Assembly (NCBI GenBank): GCA_023451825.1
Contig: JAEXYA010000061.1
Location: 1 to 42,348 of the forward strand
From: Pseudomonadota bacterium
Lineage (GTDB): Bacteria; Pseudomonadota; Alphaproteobacteria; Rhizobiales; Xanthobacteraceae
Direction of reading: 5' to 3'
DNA: 42,348 nucleotides
The position numbers and the translations under genes were made by a program. How positions within the stretch are numbered: position 1 is the first letter of the stretch; each line of letters starts with the position of its first letter. Shown in pieces: positions 39,870-42,348 of the stretch. The notes below the pieces were generated by a model. The model had not been told where the DNA came from. It ran no database searches and saw only the letters and a program-made list of their open reading frames with translations.

Positions 39870-40075
39870 ATGTCGCTCCCTTTGCGGAGTCAGAGCAGAC
39901 CCCTAGCGGATAGTCTGCTCGGTAGCCGACATAGGAGTTAATTTGAATGGTTCCGGCCGAGGCACTTAGGAGGCGTTCAGTGATCGTAAAGCCTTGCGTT
40001 CCAAGAGTGAGGGTTGCTGCAGGCAAGGAGAAGTGTCAGCTCCTCGACATCGACAGACGCGTGCGATAGGGATGG

Positions 40076-40096
40076 GCCTCTTTAATCGAAAGAGGC
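40076..40096 (+). promoter_or_regulatory. Hairpin covering the ribosome-binding site of the 40101 gene
   Basis: GCCTCTTT (40076-40083) pairs perfectly with AAAGAGGC (40089-40096), loop AATCG. The right arm contains the AAAGAGG ribosome-binding site, 5 bases from the ATG at 40101. This is the layout of a simple RNA thermometer or translational switch. Confidence 0.55.
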
Positions 40097-40100
40097 GCGA

Positions 40101-40235
40101 ATGCCTGCTTCGACAATGTTCAGTATCTTGCCCCACGATGAAGGGTATGTGATTGAAGCTACCGTTCCGGATGGCACGGTGAAGCGCTTAATCGGACTCT
40201 TCGACACGGAGGAGCTGCGCGAGCTTGGTTGTTAG
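40101..40235 (+). CDS. Overlooked 44-residue protein
   Basis: ATG at 40101, TAG at 40233-40235, ribosome-binding site AAAGAGG at good spacing inside a hairpin. The protein (STMFSILPHDEGYVIEATVP then DGTVKRLIGLFDTEELRELG) reads as a beta-strand pair plus helix with no low-complexity content. No family recognised. It is the only plus-strand gene in its surroundings. Confidence 0.55.
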   Translation: MPASTMFSILPHDEGYVIEATVPDGTVKRLIGLFDTEELRELGC

Positions 40236-40334
40236 CAGACGGCCCATCCAAATGAAGCAAAAGAAGCAACGCGATTAGCTCGCTTCAACTTCGCGGCCCG
40301 TGGGCGACACGGCCGATGCTCGGCGCATCAGCAA

Positions 40335-40571
40335 TCATCCTAGCAGTGGATGTTTTGGTGCCAACTGAGCAGCGATAACATTTACAGCGTCAGCGATCTC
40401 AACAGCGTCTGGCGCCTCGGGATGTCCGACTTTAAAGCGAATGCGCGGGTGCCAGGTTCCGCCATTTCTGATGATCTGGATCAGCAGCCCCTCAGGGATA
40501 TCCCGTTTTTTGCGCAGCTCAAGTTTGATCAAGGTTTGAAGTTCGTTCGGCGTGAACTCGATTTTTGGCAT
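40335..40571 (-). CDS. Small hypothetical protein with GGAAC promoter
   Basis: A 78-residue protein from the ATG at 40571 (MPKIEFTPNELQTLIKLELR then KKRDIPEGLLIQIIRNGGTW). It is compact, mixed alpha/beta and has no signal. A longer in-frame start at 40691 exists but the GGAAC-N16-CATT motif at 40601-40625 would then lie inside the gene, which supports 40571. Function unknown. Confidence 0.6.
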   Translation of the reverse strand: MPKIEFTPNELQTLIKLELRKKRDIPEGLLIQIIRNGGTWHPRIRFKVGHPEAPDAVEIADAVNVIAAQLAPKHPLLG

Positions 40572-40600
40572 TGCACTTGCCCGTTGCGTTGTTTCCCTAA

Positions 40601-40625
40601 AATGGCGAACCGCCATCTCAGTTCC
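40601..40625 (-). promoter_or_regulatory. Candidate EcfG-type promoter (GGAAC-N16-CATT) for the 40335 gene
   Basis: Minus strand GGAAC at 40625-40621, 16 bases, then CATT at 40604-40601, 29 bases before the ATG at 40571. Confidence 0.6.
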
Positions 40626-40818
40626 GCGGTTTGCAGTATCAAAATTGTCCACGAGGGCGTGGCAAAGATGTCTACCTCCGCAGCGGGACACAGGCCATTC
40701 ATATCAGCTCTTGCCTGGCGCAGTCGGCCGCGGAGCCGGCGGCGAGAGAAAGTTGCCGAACGGTCTAAGAAGTTGTGAGCGATCGGCGCGTTGTGGTCCA
40801 ACAAACGTTGCCTCGTCC

Positions 40819-40843
40819 GGAACAGTGCTCCCAATCTGCAGTT
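40819..40843 (+). promoter_or_regulatory. Candidate EcfG-type promoter (GGAAC-N16-AGTT) for the 40881 gene
   Basis: GGAAC at 40819-40823, 16-base spacer, AGTT at 40840-40843, 37 bases before the ATG at 40881. The paralogous gene at 18181 has the same motif. Confidence 0.6.
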
Positions 40844-40880
40844 CGAGAAGCATCGCAACGATCAACCTAATGGATATGAC

Positions 40881-41126
40881 ATGAGCAGGATATTGACACT
40901 TGTTGCAGCCGCCACACTTATCGTCGGTTTCACGGCTGACGCTTCAGCGGGCAAAGGTCGAAAGCACCAATCTCAGACGCAGACCCAAAGCACTATGACG
41001 ACTGGCCAGTCTCGAACCGGCTACACGGGTGGCAATGCCGCTTTACAAGGCAACAACGGAAATTCCGGGCAGGGCAGCAACTCCCTCGGACACATAAAGG
41101 GCGGCAACATTGGTGCTGGCAAGTGA
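40881..41126 (+). CDS. Small secreted protein with SLGHIxGGNIG tail (paralog of 18181)
   Basis: An 81-residue protein with signal peptide MSRILTLVAAATLIVGFTADASA. A Lys/Gln/Thr-rich middle (KGRKHQSQTQTQSTMTTG) leads to LQGNNGNSGQGSNSLGHIKG and GNIGAGK, the same ending as the protein at 18181. The next gene starts on GTGA over its stop, so the two are translationally coupled. It probably acts in the envelope under stress. Confidence 0.75.
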   Translation: MSRILTLVAAATLIVGFTADASAGKGRKHQSQTQTQSTMTTGQSRTGYTGGNAALQGNNGNSGQGSNSLGHIKGGNIGAGK

Positions 41127-41404
41127 TCGGTCGAGCCCTGGCGGCGGCGGCGACCATCACGGTTTGCGCAAGCTTGGGCGCCGTCGCCCAGACTACGGAT
41201 CCGGGAGGGACGGCAGCGACGAGTAAGACTGGCGATGCGGCCGCCAGTTCAGCTTCAAGCAGCCCGTCGTCGCAAAGATACAACCCGAGCGGCAGCGGGA
41301 CGTCGACGTCCGGTGGGCGGGACGACAACAACGATCAGGGCCGAGACAAGGCGCCGAACACCAACATAAAAGCGGCCCCTCGTTACAACTCGCCGAAGAA
41401 CTGA
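41123..41404 (+). CDS. Small secreted Ser/Gly/Asp/Asn-rich protein
   Basis: A 93-residue protein starting GTG at 41123, overlapping the preceding stop (GTGA). Signal peptide MIGRALAAAATITVCASLGAVAQ. The mature chain is low-complexity (SSASSSPSSQRYNPSGSG, then DDNNDQGRDKAPNTN) and hydrophilic. It resembles the cassette proteins at 36687 and 38314 in composition (QTT..., DQGR). It is convergent with and overlaps the 41255 gene. Confidence 0.6.
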   Translation: MIGRALAAAATITVCASLGAVAQTTDPGGTAATSKTGDAAASSASSSPSSQRYNPSGSGTSTSGGRDDNNDQGRDKAPNTNIKAAPRYNSPKN

Positions 41405-41617
41405 CGCATCCGTGCCGACGGGTCGCTTCAGGACGTCACCAGGGTTATCAATCGCCGCTTCCACCGTTTTCGGATCGGTGGTTTCACGTGCAAAGCCTTG
41501 ATGAAACAAATTCGAGTCCGCTCCCCAGATTTCAAGAGCGGCCTTCATCGAAGGGGCGGCGATCGCAAGATCGAAAAAGCCTATCGAGGTCTGGTAAACC
41601 TTAAGCTTCCGCGGCAT
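41255..41617 (-). CDS. Conserved rhizobial protein, apparently truncated
   Basis: A 120-residue frame. Its first ~70 residues (MPRKLKVYQTSIGFFDLAIA then APSMKAALEIWGADSNLFHQ and NPGDVLKRPVGTD) match, from memory, the N-terminus of a much longer Bradyrhizobium protein whose C-terminal half is a Lys/Glu-rich coiled coil. Here the match ends near 41405, exactly where the opposite-strand gene at 41123 ends, and the remaining ~50 residues are Arg/Val-rich antisense-like sequence. It is likely a truncated remnant. It follows the 41621 gene by 3 bases. Confidence 0.5.
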   Translation of the reverse strand: MPRKLKVYQTSIGFFDLAIAAPSMKAALEIWGADSNLFHQGFARETTDPKTVEAAIDNPGDVLKRPVGTDASVLRRVVTRGRFYVGVRRLVSALIVVVVPPTGRRRPAAARVVSLRRRAA

Positions 41618-41620
41618 GGC

Positions 41621-41881
41621 TCAATCGCAGGCTGGGCAAGCGTCGCCAAGAGCGTCGAGGACCTCATCGACAGCAGCCACACGCTCCTTCTTGTTCTTGC
41701 CGGAAAACTTACGGTGCTGGGCGAGGTCCTTGGCGTAATCAATGGCGTGATGACTGTGCCGGAGTCGCATATGGCCATGGTCCGGGCAAGCGGTGATAGC
41801 GTGGGCCTCAAGCAGAAGGTCGGTCGCCCACATCTCAAGCGTCTCCCGATCGTTTCGATTTTTCTTCTTAGCCTTGGGCAT
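41621..41881 (-). CDS. Small conserved protein with Cys/His pattern
   Basis: An 86-residue protein from the ATG at 41881, with AGAGA upstream. After a basic start (MPKAKKKNRNDRETLEMWAT) it has LLLEAHAITACPDHGHMRLR, HSHHAIDYAKDLAQH and a terminal CPACD. One Cys and several His in the middle plus the CPAC end could bind a metal. Seen in rhizobial relatives without known function, from memory. It overlaps the 41868 gene by 14 bases, so it belongs to that operon. Confidence 0.62.
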   Translation of the reverse strand: MPKAKKKNRNDRETLEMWATDLLLEAHAITACPDHGHMRLRHSHHAIDYAKDLAQHRKFSGKNKKERVAAVDEVLDALGDACPACD

Positions 41882-42197
41882 TTTGGTTTCTCTGACGACC
41901 ATTTGTGGTTACGGCGACGGGTGTGGAACGAAAGATGACATCTCCAATAACGTGGCGTTCTTCTGTATGGATATTTTCGGCGCGAAACGCGCTCTCGTCG
42001 CGCCAGTCGCGTCCGAGGGCGTCGGCGGCGGTCGCCAGCGCTCGCGCGTCATTTTCATTGTCGGCAGGGACAAGCGCAATTTGCCTGTGCGGGCGTGACA
42101 AGTCCTCGAACACAAGCGTCAGTCGATACAGCCTATTGGTTTCCAGAACGGGTATCCGTTCCGAGGCGATTTCCTGGATGTCGTCATCATCGGACAT
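41868..42197 (-). CDS. Conserved hypothetical protein of accessory regions
   Basis: A 109-residue protein from the ATG at 42197; a start at 42230 is also in frame. The core LYRLTLVFEDLSRPHRQIAL then DARALATAADALGRDWRDES and HVIGDVIFRSTP is an alpha/beta domain, likely globular. No signal. It heads a three-gene minus-strand unit (42197 to 41255). Function unknown. Confidence 0.62.
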   Translation of the reverse strand: MSDDDDIQEIASERIPVLETNRLYRLTLVFEDLSRPHRQIALVPADNENDARALATAADALGRDWRDESAFRAENIHTEERHVIGDVIFRSTPVAVTTNGRQRNQNAQG

Positions 42198-42235
42198 AAG
42201 ACAGTAATCCGGACCGTGTCCGGCTTCCAAAGGAG

Positions 42236-42260
42236 TGGGCCCGGAGATCGTCCGAGCCCA
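42236..42260 (-). terminator. Hairpin after the right-edge gene
   Basis: TGGGCCCGGA/TCCGAGCCCA (42236-42245 with 42251-42260), 10 bp with one G-T pair, loop GATCG. It lies 8 bases past the stop of the partial gene at 42268. The minus-strand tail is T-poor. Confidence 0.5.
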
Positions 42261-42267
42261 TCACAGG

Positions 42268-42348
42268 TCACCAATAGCCGTAGGTACGATACACGCGACC
42301 GCCCCATGGTCCGCCGCCCCAGCCGTAGCCTGGACCGCCCCAAGCATA
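42268..42348 (-). CDS. Partial Gly/Trp/Tyr-rich protein, 3' end only
   Basis: The last 26 codons and stop of a minus-strand gene that continues past the window. The visible end (YAWGGPGYGWGGGPWGGRVY then RTYGYW) is a Gly/Trp/Tyr repeat, as in secreted Gly-rich proteins of this group. The start and any signal peptide lie outside. Confidence 0.6.
   Translation of the reverse strand, partial: YAWGGPGYGWGGGPWGGRVYRTYGYW

Noticed and set aside
34412..42348. Integrase and attachment-site repeat for a genomic island
   Set aside because: No integrase-like protein and no second copy of the tRNA-Gly 3' end is visible within the window.

Overview
The window looks like the chromosome of an alphaproteobacterium of the Bradyrhizobium / Rhodopseudomonas / Tardiphaga group. 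Evidence: GC-rich coding with strong third-position G/C bias, many Tat-type signal peptides, a Rhizobiales-style outer-membrane beta-barrel protein, small His/Tyr/Gly-rich secreted proteins, rhizobial-type intergenic palindromes, and candidate GGAAC-N16-NRTT promoters of the EcfG general-stress type. This placement is inference from gene families; no rRNA is present.

Layout. 0-5 kb: palindromic repeat, Hpt protein and CheY-like receiver pair, a GlxA-type AraC regulator divergent from a Tat-exported alpha/beta hydrolase and an isochorismatase-fold hydrolase, then NAD kinase. 5-9 kb: TPR protein, His-rich secreted peptide, lipoprotein, TspO, outer-membrane beta-barrel protein, tRNA-Thr. 9.4-12.6 kb: an unusual protein of three tandem phage tail-collar repeats with paired HxH motifs, and an acyltransferase-3 membrane protein. 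12.6-19 kb: small secreted proteins, an RlmB/TrmH-type rRNA methyltransferase, tRNA-Tyr, a diguanylate cyclase and hypothetical proteins. 19.2-23.8 kb: a compact five-gene operon (solute-binding protein, two permeases, ATPase, GpdQ-like phosphodiesterase). 23.9-27.2 kb: Tat-exported GH1 beta-glucosidase, aspartate dehydrogenase, amidase-like protein. 27.3-33.3 kb: a sulfur/methionine uptake cluster with metNIQ, a second MetQ and two orphan SsuA/TauA-like binding proteins. 33.3-34.3 kb: non-coding DNA with two copies of a ~190-bp palindromic repeat around a strongly structured ~440-bp segment.

From tRNA-Gly (34339) to the right edge the character changes: lower GC, many genes under 100 codons, several overlooked membrane peptides of about 50 residues, a duplicated divergent gene cassette, three related GcrA-like HTH proteins (one a pseudogene with a Trp-to-stop codon), and an Arr-type rifampin ADP-ribosyltransferase. 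I read this as an accessory region, although no integrase or second attachment site is visible.

The most interesting signal is regulatory. Eight GGAAC-N16 promoter candidates lie in front of small secreted or membrane protein genes: one at 18130 and seven between 36.3 and 40.9 kb. They suggest a stress-sigma-controlled set of small envelope proteins built by duplication. Secondary highlights are the triple tail-collar protein with exact 37-residue HxH spacing, the phosphodiesterase coupled to an ABC importer, and a ribosome-binding site buried in a hairpin at 40076.
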